NCBI GenBank assembly: GCA_022601395.1
Contig: JAJACS010000014.1
Location: 1-43,971, forward strand
Length of the DNA: 43,971 nt
Source: Chlamydiia bacterium
GTDB taxonomy: Bacteria > Chlamydiota > Chlamydiia > Chlamydiales > GCA-2402025
Direction: 5' to 3'
Positions 35,430 to 43,934 of this stretch are shown piece after piece. Under the pieces are notes generated by a model. It searched no databases. It was not told the DNA's origin and saw only the letters and a program-made list of their open reading frames with translations. The position numbers were made by a program, and so were the translations under genes. Each line of letters begins with the position of its first letter. Within the stretch, counting starts at the first letter, position 1.

Positions 35430-36551
35430 TTAAAGAGAAAGAGCTGATTTTGCTATGATAGACTCTTCGTCTGTCGGTATCACAGCCACCTGTGCTTTTG
35501 AGCCACTCTCACCTATAAAACCTTCGTTTTTCTCATTAGCTTTTTGATCAAGAGTCACGCCAAGAGGCTTTAAATAGCTGCAGATCTTCTCTCTTATAAA
35601 TGGAGACCTTTCTCCTATTCCTGCTGTAAAAACAAGCATATCTAGTCCAGAAAGAGCTACAAAGTACGCTCCTATCTGTTTTGCAATATGGTAGCAAAAT
35701 ATCTCGATCGCAAAAGCAGCAGCACTACTAGAACAATCCTCAAGAACATGCATATCAGAAGAAATCCCTGATAGACCAAGTAAACCTGATCTTTCATTAA
35801 GTGTTATGCTCATCTCTTCTTTATCCATCTCTTTTACATTAGAAAGATAAAGTAATATACCAGGATCTAAATCACCTGTTCTCGTTCCCATTACCACCCC
35901 ACCAAGTGGAGTAAGACCCATCGTGGTATCTATACTGAATCCTTCCTTTAATGCGCATAGTGATACGCCTGAGCCCATATGAGCTATGATGACATTTTTG
36001 TATCTGCTCTCAATTTGAGAAGATACATATTCATAGGAAAGCCCGTGAAAACCATACCGCCTGATCCCCTCCTTCCTAAACTCTTCAGGAATCGGGTAGG
36101 TAAAGGCTTTCTCTGGAAGAGTTTGATGGAAGCTCGTATCAAAAAGTGCAACTTGCTTCACATCTTTAAATACTCTAAGGCAAGCTTCTATACCTGTTAG
36201 TTCCTTTGGCAAATGAAGAGGAGCAAATGGGACAAAATGAAAAAGTTTTTGCAAAAGAGCGTCGGTGACTATTTCAGGACCTTTAAACTCGCTTCCGCCG
36301 AATACAACTCTATGGCCAATAACATCGATATTTTTCTGATGTTCTTTCACTCTATTTAATAGGTGTTCTAGAGCATGTACAAAGCTATGTTTTTCATGCT
36401 CTTCGTGTACTTGCGTATGACCTTTCATCCAAAAGGTAGAGGTTTGTTGATTGATATTCTCAAAAGCGCCTTGCAAAATTCTTTCTTCTCTTTCAAAAAC
36501 AGAAAACTTAATAGAAGAAGATCCAACATTTATGACTAAAGCATACTTCAA
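35430..36551 (-). CDS. ackA: acetate kinase (about 373 aa)
   Basis: It makes ATP and acetate from acetyl phosphate. ASKHA-fold motifs are LVINVGSSSIKFSVF at the N-terminus, RRYGFHGLSYEYV, AHMGSGVSLCAL and GTRTGDLDPG. The start is uncertain: the TTG at 36551 overlaps the phosphoketolase stop as TTGA, has GGAGAG ahead, and gives the family-typical N-terminus. ATG 36563 or TTG 36569 would add a few residues. It directly follows phosphoketolase, whose acetyl phosphate product is its substrate. Confidence 0.95.
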   Translation of the reverse strand: MKYALVINVGSSSIKFSVFEREERILQGAFENINQQTSTFWMKGHTQVHEEHEKHSFVHALEHLLNRVKEHQKNIDVIGHRVVFGGSEFKGPEIVTDALLQKLFHFVPFAPLHLPKELTGIEACLRVFKDVKQVALFDTSFHQTLPEKAFTYPIPEEFRKEGIRRYGFHGLSYEYVSSQIESRYKNVIIAHMGSGVSLCALKEGFSIDTTMGLTPLGGVVMGTRTGDLDPGILLYLSNVKEMDKEEMSITLNERSGLLGLSGISSDMHVLEDCSSSAAAFAIEIFCYHIAKQIGAYFVALSGLDMLVFTAGIGERSPFIREKICSYLKPLGVTLDQKANEKNEGFIGESGSKAQVAVIPTDEESIIAKSALSL

Positions 36552-38893
36552 CGCACTCTCCATTTCCAATTAATGATTTCAGGAAGATCTTCTCCATGTT
36601 CGTAGATATAGTCTTTATGCTCTTTGAGTTTCTTTTTGCATTCTTCAGTGTATGCAGAAGACTCCTCTTTAAATCTTGGGATCAGGCTGATTGCATGAGA
36701 GGCAAGATGGAATCTACTCATATCATTAAATACAACCATATCAAAAGGAGTTGTTGTAGTTCCTTCTTCGATATAACCACGTACATGAAAATTATCTTCT
36801 GACACCCTTCCATTTACAAGCTGATGTATGACCATTGGATGTCCATGGAATGCAAAGATGATAGGCTTATCTTTTGTGAATAATGAATCGAATGCATTGT
36901 TCTCAAGACCATGTGGGTGCTCTTCTCTTGGCATAAGGGTCATAAGATCGACAACATTAATCATACGTATTTTAATGTCAGGGAATTTTTCTCTTAAGAT
37001 GTCTATCGCAGCTAGTACTTCTTGCGTTGGTGTATCACCTGAAGAACCGAATATTACATCTGGCTCAGAACTGTCATCGTTGCATGCAAACTCAAACCTA
37101 CCAATCCCTTTCTTACAATGTTCTTCGGCATCCTTCATAGAAAGCCACTGTGGCATAGGTTGCTTTCCTGAAACAATCAGATTGATATAGTTTTTACTTT
37201 TTAGGCAATGATCCATAACAGATAGCAGACAATTTCCATCAGGCGGAAGATAGATACGAGCAACGCTTCGTTTTTTCTCAAGAACGGTTTCTATAAAACC
37301 AGGTCCTTGGTGTGAATAGCCATTATGGTCTTGTCGCCATGCGTGAGAGGTTAGAAGGTAGTTCAGAGATGCAATAGGCTTTCTCCAAGGGAGATCTTTA
37401 CAAGCTTTCAACCATTTTCCGTGTTGATTAAGCATTGAGTCTACAATAAGCGCAAAAGCTTCGTAGCATGGAAAGAGTCCATGTCTTCCTGTAAGAAGGT
37501 ATCCTTCAAGCCAGCCTTGGCACATATGCTCACTTAGCACTTCCATCACTCTTCCGGTAGCACTTAACTTTTCATCGCTATCCTTTACCTCTCCAATATA
37601 CATACGCTCTGTTGCGCCAAAAACATGAGTCAGTCTGTTAGAGTTCGTTTCGTCAGGGCAGAAAATTCTAAAATTGTTCAAATTCCGACCAAAAATGTCT
37701 CTTAAATACGCTCCACATGCTTTTGTTGCCTCCCCAATCTCTGCTCCAGGGTTTTCAACTTCAAGTGCATAACTTCTAAAATCAGGAAAATTAAGTTCTC
37801 TTAGTAAAGAACCGCCGTTTGCATAAGACGATGCTCCCATTCTAAGCCCTTTTTCAGGAAGAATTGACAGGAGATCTTTGTTTGGTTTTGCATCTTTATC
37901 AAATAATTCATGTGGCCTATAGCTAAGCAGCCAATCCTCTAAGATCTTTTTATGTCTTTCGTTATCAATAACGTCACTTACAGGAACTTGGTGTGATCTG
38001 AAAGTTCCTTCCACCTTTTTGCCATCAACCACCTTGGGCCCCGTCCACCCTTTAGGTGTTCTTAGAACGATCATAGGAAAATGCTTTAGCTTCTTTGATG
38101 ATGAAACAGAATTCTTGATTGCCTTTATTTCAGAAAAAGCCCAGTCATAAGCTTCCCACATAAGCTTATGAACAGCCATCGGATCATCGCCTTCAACAAA
38201 TCTCACTTTGTAACCACAACCTTCGAAGAACTTTTGGATCGTTTCATCATCCATCCTGCCAAAGACAGTAGGTCCTGAAATCTTATAACCATTGAGATGC
38301 AGAATGGGAAGAACTGTACCATCTCTTTTAGGATTGATAAACTTATTGGAATGCCAACTTGTTGCAAGAGGTCCTGTTTCCGCTTCCCCATCTCCTACAA
38401 CACAAAGTGCAACAAGCTCTGGATTGTCCATAACAGCTCCGTAGGCATGAACTAAGGAGTAGCCTAGCTCTCCGCCTTCATGGATCGAGCCTGGAGTCGG
38501 AGGGCTCACATGTGATGGAACTCCTCCTGGCCATGAGAACTCTTTCATGAACTTTTTAATTCCATGTTTGCTAAAAGAAAGCTCTGGGTAAACATCTCCC
38601 ATGACGCCTTCGAGATATACATTAGCTCTGAGAGCGGGTCCGCCATGTCCTGGACCTGCTACATAAATCATTTTAAGTTTGGTGTCTTGGATAAGACGAT
38701 TTGCATGTACATAGATAAGGTTCAGGCCAGGTGACGTTCCAAAATGACCAAGCAACCTCTTTTTGATATGCTCTTTTTCAAGAGGCTTTAGCATAAGCGG
38801 GTTGTCTTTAAGATATATCTGACCTACAGACAAGTAGTTACATGCTCTAAAGTAAGCATCTATATTTTTGAGTCTCTTTTCGTCCATAAACAC
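36548..38893 (-). CDS. xfp: xylulose-5-P/fructose-6-P phosphoketolase (781 aa)
   Basis: Thiamine-diphosphate enzyme that splits xylulose-5-phosphate or fructose-6-phosphate with phosphate to acetyl phosphate plus a shorter aldose phosphate. Signatures are YVAGPGHGGPALRANVYLEG, SHVSPPTPGSIHEGGELGYS, and GDGEAETGPLATSWHSNKF, the TPP/Mg site. The length is typical of bacterial Xfp. It is translationally coupled to ackA (TTGA overlap). Dual substrate use is inferred from the family. Together they yield one ATP per acetyl unit without a phosphotransacetylase in sight. Confidence 0.96.
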   Translation of the reverse strand: MFMDEKRLKNIDAYFRACNYLSVGQIYLKDNPLMLKPLEKEHIKKRLLGHFGTSPGLNLIYVHANRLIQDTKLKMIYVAGPGHGGPALRANVYLEGVMGDVYPELSFSKHGIKKFMKEFSWPGGVPSHVSPPTPGSIHEGGELGYSLVHAYGAVMDNPELVALCVVGDGEAETGPLATSWHSNKFINPKRDGTVLPILHLNGYKISGPTVFGRMDDETIQKFFEGCGYKVRFVEGDDPMAVHKLMWEAYDWAFSEIKAIKNSVSSSKKLKHFPMIVLRTPKGWTGPKVVDGKKVEGTFRSHQVPVSDVIDNERHKKILEDWLLSYRPHELFDKDAKPNKDLLSILPEKGLRMGASSYANGGSLLRELNFPDFRSYALEVENPGAEIGEATKACGAYLRDIFGRNLNNFRIFCPDETNSNRLTHVFGATERMYIGEVKDSDEKLSATGRVMEVLSEHMCQGWLEGYLLTGRHGLFPCYEAFALIVDSMLNQHGKWLKACKDLPWRKPIASLNYLLTSHAWRQDHNGYSHQGPGFIETVLEKKRSVARIYLPPDGNCLLSVMDHCLKSKNYINLIVSGKQPMPQWLSMKDAEEHCKKGIGRFEFACNDDSSEPDVIFGSSGDTPTQEVLAAIDILREKFPDIKIRMINVVDLMTLMPREEHPHGLENNAFDSLFTKDKPIIFAFHGHPMVIHQLVNGRVSEDNFHVRGYIEEGTTTTPFDMVVFNDMSRFHLASHAISLIPRFKEESSAYTEECKKKLKEHKDYIYEHGEDLPEIINWKWRVR

Positions 38894-38948
38894 CTCTTCT
38901 TAATATTACATCTATCATGAAGAGGGCAAAGTGACAAGAATTATGGCG

Positions 38949-39845
38949 TTAATCAAGCAAAGTATTTAGGAACGATTTCTGCATTGATACGAGATCATCA
39001 CCTGTAAGATCTTTTAGTTTATGAGAGACAGTTTTCTCAACGCCTTTAGAAGTTTGGTAACGAAGGTGTGGGTCATCGCAGTTTGCAACACTAAACACAA
39101 GAAGAGCTATTTCCCGAGAACCCTGTCCGCTTTTTGCAGCAAGCTCTATAAGCTTCTCCTGAAGATTTGTAGCAAGTTTGGAGTAAACCTCGATCTGCTT
39201 CTCATTTCTTGCAACATCGCAATTTGCAGCCCATCCATTTGCAACAGCACCTGGTTCTATAACACTTACCTTTATGTTAAAAGGACTTAGCGTAACAGCC
39301 ATAGATTCAGAAAGTGCTTCTAGAGCAAATTTCGATGCCGCATATAGGCCGAGACCTGGAACAGCTCTTATTCCTGATGTACTGCTGATGTTGATGATGT
39401 GACCTTTTTCCTCTTTTCTCATAGAAGGAAGAACTTTTTGCGTAAGTTCCAAAAGCCCGAAGAAGTTCACATCAAACTGAGCCCTTGCCTGCTCGATTGT
39501 AACTGCTTCATCAGCACCGAGAAGTCCATAACCTGCATTATTTACAAGAGTATCGATATGACCTTCAGTTGAGAGAACTTCGTGAACTGCTGTGTCGATA
39601 GATATCGGATCTGTAATATCCATAAAGAGAAAGTGGATGTTAGGATAGGAGTCTCTTAATACATCGTTCACCGATCTACCAACAGCCCAAACAGAGTAAC
39701 CTCTTTCAGAGAATACTTTCGCAGTTTCAAGACCGATTCCTTTTGTCCCACCTGAGATAAAAACAACCTTGTTTTCCTTCTGCTCGCAGAAAGCAAGCAT
39801 AGTAAATAGGCTAAACAAAACCGCAAATAAAACGCATTTTCTCAT
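38949..39845 (-). CDS. short-chain dehydrogenase with N-terminal export signal (298 aa)
   Basis: Rossmann oxidoreductase of the classical SDR family: cofactor loop SGGTKGIGLETAK, NNAGYG, catalytic Ser in NISSTSG and YAASK with Tyr and Lys. I chose ATG 39845 (GGGAG 7 bp ahead); the first 20 residues, MRKCVLFAVLFSLFTMLAFC, form a signal peptide, possibly a lipoprotein signal ending at Cys. That is odd for an NAD(P)-dependent enzyme, since no twin-arginine motif is seen. It may instead be a membrane anchor. It lies 55 bp upstream of xfp on the same strand, after the VOC protein, suggesting co-transcription. Substrate unknown. Confidence 0.85.
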   Translation of the reverse strand: MRKCVLFAVLFSLFTMLAFCEQKENKVVFISGGTKGIGLETAKVFSERGYSVWAVGRSVNDVLRDSYPNIHFLFMDITDPISIDTAVHEVLSTEGHIDTLVNNAGYGLLGADEAVTIEQARAQFDVNFFGLLELTQKVLPSMRKEEKGHIINISSTSGIRAVPGLGLYAASKFALEALSESMAVTLSPFNIKVSVIEPGAVANGWAANCDVARNEKQIEVYSKLATNLQEKLIELAAKSGQGSREIALLVFSVANCDDPHLRYQTSKGVEKTVSHKLKDLTGDDLVSMQKSFLNTLLD

Positions 39846-39927
39846 AAGAAGCTCCCAAGTCATATCAAGTTAACAATCTATGTTTGATATAGTAAGGAGT
39901 TAATTTTGTAAAAGTAAAAACAGCATT

Positions 39928-40320
39928 TTATTTATCCATTTCAGATGCCATTTCTACAAGAACTCCATTTAGATCTCTGACATAAGCCACTTCTTGTCCC
40001 CAAGGTTTTTTCTCAGGACTTGCAACCTTTATACAACCATTTGCAAGGGCTTTTTCAAAAGCAGCACTTACATCATCTGCGGCAAAGGAAACTTCAAATC
40101 CAGAGGGACTGCTGTCCACGCGGTTCTTGTGGTACTCTAGTTTAATATTTGATGATGCAAGATCTTCTTTTGCAAACCCAAGAGCCGTAGTTCCTGTATC
40201 CATCTGTGCATACATATTTGTTGGATCAATAAAGCTTCTTTCTAGCCCAAATGCTTTTTCATAAAACTCTACAGTTTTTACAACGTCACTTACATATAAA
40301 ATTACATGACCAAGTTTCAT
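39928..40320 (-). CDS. VOC / glyoxalase-family protein (130 aa)
   Basis: Single vicinal-oxygen-chelate domain made of two beta-alpha-beta-beta-beta units: LGHVILYVSDVVKTVEFYEKAFGLE and GFEVSFAADDV with YVRDLNGVLVEMASE. Candidate metal ligands are His5 and the final Glu. Members act as glyoxalase I, dioxygenases or resistance proteins; a specific reaction cannot be given. It is cytosolic with no signal. It leads the leftward VOC-SDR-xfp-ackA series and is divergent from the exported 2OG oxygenase, with 114 bp between. Confidence 0.85.
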   Translation of the reverse strand: MKLGHVILYVSDVVKTVEFYEKAFGLERSFIDPTNMYAQMDTGTTALGFAKEDLASSNIKLEYHKNRVDSSPSGFEVSFAADDVSAAFEKALANGCIKVASPEKKPWGQEVAYVRDLNGVLVEMASEMDK

Positions 40321-40434
40321 ATCTACTCTCCAAATACTATTAACTAAGATAAGCAGGTAGTATCACACCTTTTAAAATATAGATAAAGATGGTAGTTTCA
40401 CAAAATTATTTACACCGCAAACAGGAGCGATTCT

Positions 40435-41613
40435 ATGAAAATGAAAAACGTCATCACATCACTATTATTTGCATCTGCAAGTCTTGGGTTTGCAGACGAT
40501 GCTCAAGTGATAAAACTTGAAGAATCAACCATCCCAACACTTGATATGAATGAGTATTACAACCCGCATACAAAACCAGACTTTCTGAAAAAACTTTCAA
40601 GCGCTTTGCAAGAACTTGGATTTTTTGCAGTTGTAAACACAGGTGTGACAAGTGACATTCTCGACAGAGCCTACGATAGCGCAAAAGAGTTCTTTGCTAT
40701 GCCCGAAGAGGTTAAAAACAAGTATGACGCTGCTGCAAAAAACTACCAAAGAGGATATCAACCTTTCTACACTGAGTGTGCAAAAAACCACAAAGTAGCT
40801 GATTACAAAGAGTTTTTACATATCGGCAGATATCTTACCAAAGAGCAACAAGACCGGCTCGGCTACCATGAAAATATGTGGCCTGATGAATTCGACTTAG
40901 AAACACCTATTATGTCTCTTTATTATGAGCTTGAAAAATACATGATCCCCCTTCAGCAAGCGATAGCAGAAACCATCAGCCAGCCTCTTGATGTATTCAA
41001 TGACTACACAAGAGAAGGAGACTGTATGCTTAGAGTGGCTCACTATCCACTTCCAAAAGAAGGCGTTAAAGTTGGCGCTGTTTGGGCTGCAGCTCATACC
41101 GATATCGACTTGCTAACGATACTTCCAAGAGCATCTGCAAGAGGTCTTGAAGTTCAAGATAAAAAAGGGAATTGGATTCGAGTGATCGTTCCAGAAGATG
41201 CTTTCATCATAAACAGTGGCGATATGCTTGAGAACATGACAAATGGCCTTTTTAGATCTGCTGTACACAGAGTTGTTGCAAGAGAAGACAATAAACTTGA
41301 AGACAGATACTCCATGGTTCTATTTATCCACCCAAGATATAACGATAATGTGAAACCACTTCATGGATGTATTCAGTTGACAGGCGGGGTAAAAAAGTAC
41401 GCTGATGGAACAAGGCAAGAATTTTTAATGGAAAGACTTGCAGACCTTGGGTACGCTTCTTATCCTATGTTAAAAGACCTTGCTGATTCTAAATTCATGG
41501 AAAAACTCATGGAGTATGATAGAGCTTCTTTGGACGCTTTAAAAAGACTTCGCGATAACAATCTTGCAAGCGAGGCCGTTCTTGAAAAAATCAAAGAACT
41601 AGAAGCTAAATAG
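40435..41613 (+). CDS. exported 2-oxoglutarate/Fe(II) oxygenase, isopenicillin-N-synthase-like (392 aa)
   Basis: Double-stranded beta-helix oxygenase. Iron ligands are His221 and Asp223 in AAHTDIDLLTIL and His279 in SAVHRVV; the co-substrate RxS is RYSMVLF (Arg291). The N-terminal half has the DIOX_N pattern QELGFFAVVNTGV. A clear signal peptide, residues 1-20 (KMKNVITSLLFASASLGFA) followed by DDAQ, suggests Sec export, which is unusual for a family needing Fe(II) and 2-oxoglutarate. AGGAG precedes ATG. Substrate unknown; hydroxylation or ring formation on a small molecule is the family's usual work. Followed by a strong bidirectional terminator. Confidence 0.88.
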   Translation: MKMKNVITSLLFASASLGFADDAQVIKLEESTIPTLDMNEYYNPHTKPDFLKKLSSALQELGFFAVVNTGVTSDILDRAYDSAKEFFAMPEEVKNKYDAAAKNYQRGYQPFYTECAKNHKVADYKEFLHIGRYLTKEQQDRLGYHENMWPDEFDLETPIMSLYYELEKYMIPLQQAIAETISQPLDVFNDYTREGDCMLRVAHYPLPKEGVKVGAVWAAAHTDIDLLTILPRASARGLEVQDKKGNWIRVIVPEDAFIINSGDMLENMTNGLFRSAVHRVVAREDNKLEDRYSMVLFIHPRYNDNVKPLHGCIQLTGGVKKYADGTRQEFLMERLADLGYASYPMLKDLADSKFMEKLMEYDRASLDALKRLRDNNLASEAVLEKIKELEAK

Positions 41614-41634
41614 GTGCTTTATAGATCAAAAAAA

Positions 41635-41664
41635 AGAGATGCCTGATTTGGGGCATCTCTTTTT
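41635..41664. terminator. bidirectional intrinsic terminator
   Basis: AGAGATGCC (41635-41643) and GGCATCTCT (41652-41660) form a perfect 9-bp stem with an 8-nt loop. TTTT follows on the right and AAAA precedes on the left, so it serves both converging genes (the oxygenase and the phosphatase). Confidence 0.9.
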
Positions 41665-41689
41665 ACTCTTCTTATAAAGTTTTCAATCT

Positions 41690-42661
41690 TTACGTGCCTT
41701 TGCCAGCCTTGTAACCATTTAAATAGGCTTCATACTCATAAACACGTGCAATTTGACTCTTGCTCATATTTGTCGAAGGTCTTACCTTTCTTACGTATTC
41801 TAGAGCCTCTTTAGCAGTATAACCTTTGTGTTTTACAAGATATCCAGAATAGACTGTTGGAGTTCTTCCAACACCTGCCTTACAGTGAAGATATATTTTT
41901 TCACCACTCTTTTTCTTATTAGCCTCTTTGACTTTTTTATGCATATAGTCAGCGCTATCATTGATTACATCTATTGGTACCGGAACAAAATCAGTTGTTG
42001 GGAACTGCTTGAACGTAACCTCTGCTTTTTCCCACTCTTCTGGTCTAACAGGTCTTTGTGTAAGATTGTCTTCTGTAAGCTCGAATGAATCTGTCAGACA
42101 AATAACTGTTCCGATATTCATTTCTTTTTTAAACTTATCAATATGACCGTGATTCTTCAGAGGGATCCCTCCAAGAACTACATGCTCATCAGCTCTTTCG
42201 TGCCATGTATACTTAAGAAGGTTGAACTTGTTCTTGAAAAGAGAAAGGTTTGCGCTCATCTGAAAGGAAACTTCTTTTCTATTCATGTATGTAATAACGG
42301 CAAGCACACCAAGACCCAGTGCTGCTGCTGCTATCGTAAAAGGATTCGATGCTAAGGCTGCAATAACACTTAACGCTACAAATCCAACAACGATCCATAA
42401 AACTCTATCTTTAAAGACCATTCCTAGTCTGTCTTTTATCGAAAGTTTAGAATACACTTTGTTGTCCTTAAGGCTACCCGCTCCATTTGATCCACATGAA
42501 CAAGTTGAAGTTTTTGGAGCTGATGTTCTAGTAGCAGTCTTTCTTTTAGCAGCTTTTGCTACTCTTTTACTCAGGTTGCTATGATCATCTGATTTTTGTA
42601 CAGAAGTCGCTGGCTGCCTTCTTGGAGCAGCTCTTTTTTGAGAAACTGACATAGTCGTCAT
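41690..42661 (-). CDS. hairpin-anchored PTPMT1-like phosphatase (323 aa)
   Basis: Cysteine-based dual-specificity-type phosphatase. The P-loop is HCKAGVGRTPT with Cys260 and Arg266; Asp224 in TTDFVP is the likely general acid. VLGGIPLKN, GTVICLTDSFEL, EEWEKAEV and the C-terminal KVRP segment follow the layout of PTPMT1, the mitochondrial phosphatidylglycerophosphate phosphatase. Before it lies a basic Ser/Thr/Lys-rich tail (1-75) with CSCGSNGAG, then a hydrophobic hairpin (about 88-105 and 108-126). AAGGTG precedes ATG. It is a tandem paralogue of the gene at 42878-43774. Lipid or protein phosphatase in the bacterial or inclusion membrane; substrate inferred only. Confidence 0.85.
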   Translation of the reverse strand: MTTMSVSQKRAAPRRQPATSVQKSDDHSNLSKRVAKAAKRKTATRTSAPKTSTCSCGSNGAGSLKDNKVYSKLSIKDRLGMVFKDRVLWIVVGFVALSVIAALASNPFTIAAAALGLGVLAVITYMNRKEVSFQMSANLSLFKNKFNLLKYTWHERADEHVVLGGIPLKNHGHIDKFKKEMNIGTVICLTDSFELTEDNLTQRPVRPEEWEKAEVTFKQFPTTDFVPVPIDVINDSADYMHKKVKEANKKKSGEKIYLHCKAGVGRTPTVYSGYLVKHKGYTAKEALEYVRKVRPSTNMSKSQIARVYEYEAYLNGYKAGKGT

Positions 42662-42877
42662 ATTATCACCTTATTATTAATTTTTACCATATTATAACAA
42701 ATAATAAGTTTTATAACATTATATAAAGAAATGTTTAATTCATAAAAATTCAATTTCAAAAATAGATATTTGATGTTTTATGCACTTCTATACATAGAAC
42801 ACTTTCTCAGGTATCAAATCTTAATTTCAAAATCAACTATGGGACATCTTAAGTATTCAAATACGATTTAGTAATTA

Positions 42878-43774
42878 CTAGGACTGAGCTTTTATATGAG
42901 CTTCGAACTCATGTATACGTTTTATTTGATTTTCGTTCAGATTAACGCTAGGCCTTACTTCTTTCACACGCTTTAGAGCATCTTCTGCAGCATAACCTTT
43001 ATGCTTGATGAGATAGCCTGCATAAGCTGTTGGAGTTCTTCCAACACCTGCTTTACAGTGGATGTAAACTTTCTTGTTTTCACCTGGCTCTTCGCATTTT
43101 GTTATTGCAGTATTTAAGTAGTCTGCAACCTTGTCCATCACAGAAACTGAAAGAGGTACAAAATCTTCTGTAGGAAAGTGCTCAAAATGAATCCCTGCAT
43201 CTTTCCACTCTTCTGGTCTTACAGGTCTATGGGTGATTGAGTCTTCTGTCAGCTCTTCAGTTGCTGCAAGACAAATCACCGTACCAATATTCATTTCATC
43301 TTTGAATATATCAATGTGGTCATGATTCTTAAGAGGGATCCCTCCTAGATAAAGATGCTCATTTGCCTGATCAAACCATTTGTACTTATAGATATGAAAT
43401 TTGTTCTTAAATAGAGAAAGATTTGCACTTGCTTGTGAAGCAATATCCATTCTATCTTTGTAGGCAAATGTTGCAACAGCGGCAGCACCACCAACAGCTG
43501 TAGCAATAGATACTGGGTTGAAAACTAACGCTGGCAGAATAGGTACTGCTATACAGCCTGCGGCTAACCGTAAAATTCTATCTTTAGAAACCATTCCTAA
43601 AAGATCATTTGTCGTTAGTTTTGAGAGCTTTTCTTCAACTTCGGGTGGCTTTATAGATCTAGAAGCTACAGCAACTGCTACTTTTTCAATCTTTTCATCC
43701 TTAGTAGTTTTATTGCTATATGGATTTAGTGCACTTAGATTACGAGCTATGCTTTCTCTAATATTTGCTGACAT
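42878..43774 (-). CDS. hairpin-anchored PTPMT1-like phosphatase, paralogue (298 aa)
   Basis: Catalytic P-loop HCKAGVGRTPT with Cys240 and Arg246, Asp204 in TEDFVP. LYLGGIPLKNHDHI, GTVICLAATEEL, EEWKDAGI and KEVRPSVNLNENQI match the paralogue at 41690-42661 and PTPMT1-type enzymes. The hydrophobic hairpin is at about 67-85 and 88-105, turn FNPVS (FNPVSIA), and the N-terminal 60 residues differ from the paralogue. AAGGAG precedes ATG. The two genes are probably the result of tandem duplication; each appears to have its own leader (216-bp gap). Confidence 0.85.
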   Translation of the reverse strand: MSANIRESIARNLSALNPYSNKTTKDEKIEKVAVAVASRSIKPPEVEEKLSKLTTNDLLGMVSKDRILRLAAGCIAVPILPALVFNPVSIATAVGGAAAVATFAYKDRMDIASQASANLSLFKNKFHIYKYKWFDQANEHLYLGGIPLKNHDHIDIFKDEMNIGTVICLAATEELTEDSITHRPVRPEEWKDAGIHFEHFPTEDFVPLSVSVMDKVADYLNTAITKCEEPGENKKVYIHCKAGVGRTPTAYAGYLIKHKGYAAEDALKRVKEVRPSVNLNENQIKRIHEFEAHIKAQS

Positions 43775-43826
43775 TATACTCCTTAACTATTTTAATTGAT
43801 AATTATTACACTGCTTCAAATGTTAC

Positions 43827-43845
43827 ACCATTGATGGCCAATGGT
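43827..43845. repeat. 7-bp perfect inverted repeat upstream of the phosphatase gene
   Basis: ACCATTG and CAATGGT flank a 5-nt spacer, 53 bp before the ATG of the leftward phosphatase gene. Could be an operator; no partner site was seen. Confidence 0.3.
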
Positions 43846-43934
43846 CTATGATTGGCTATTACCCAGGCATGATGTTCTATTCAGTATTAGCACATGTGTG
43901 ATTCAGTCTAGTACAATGGAAACAATAATTAACA

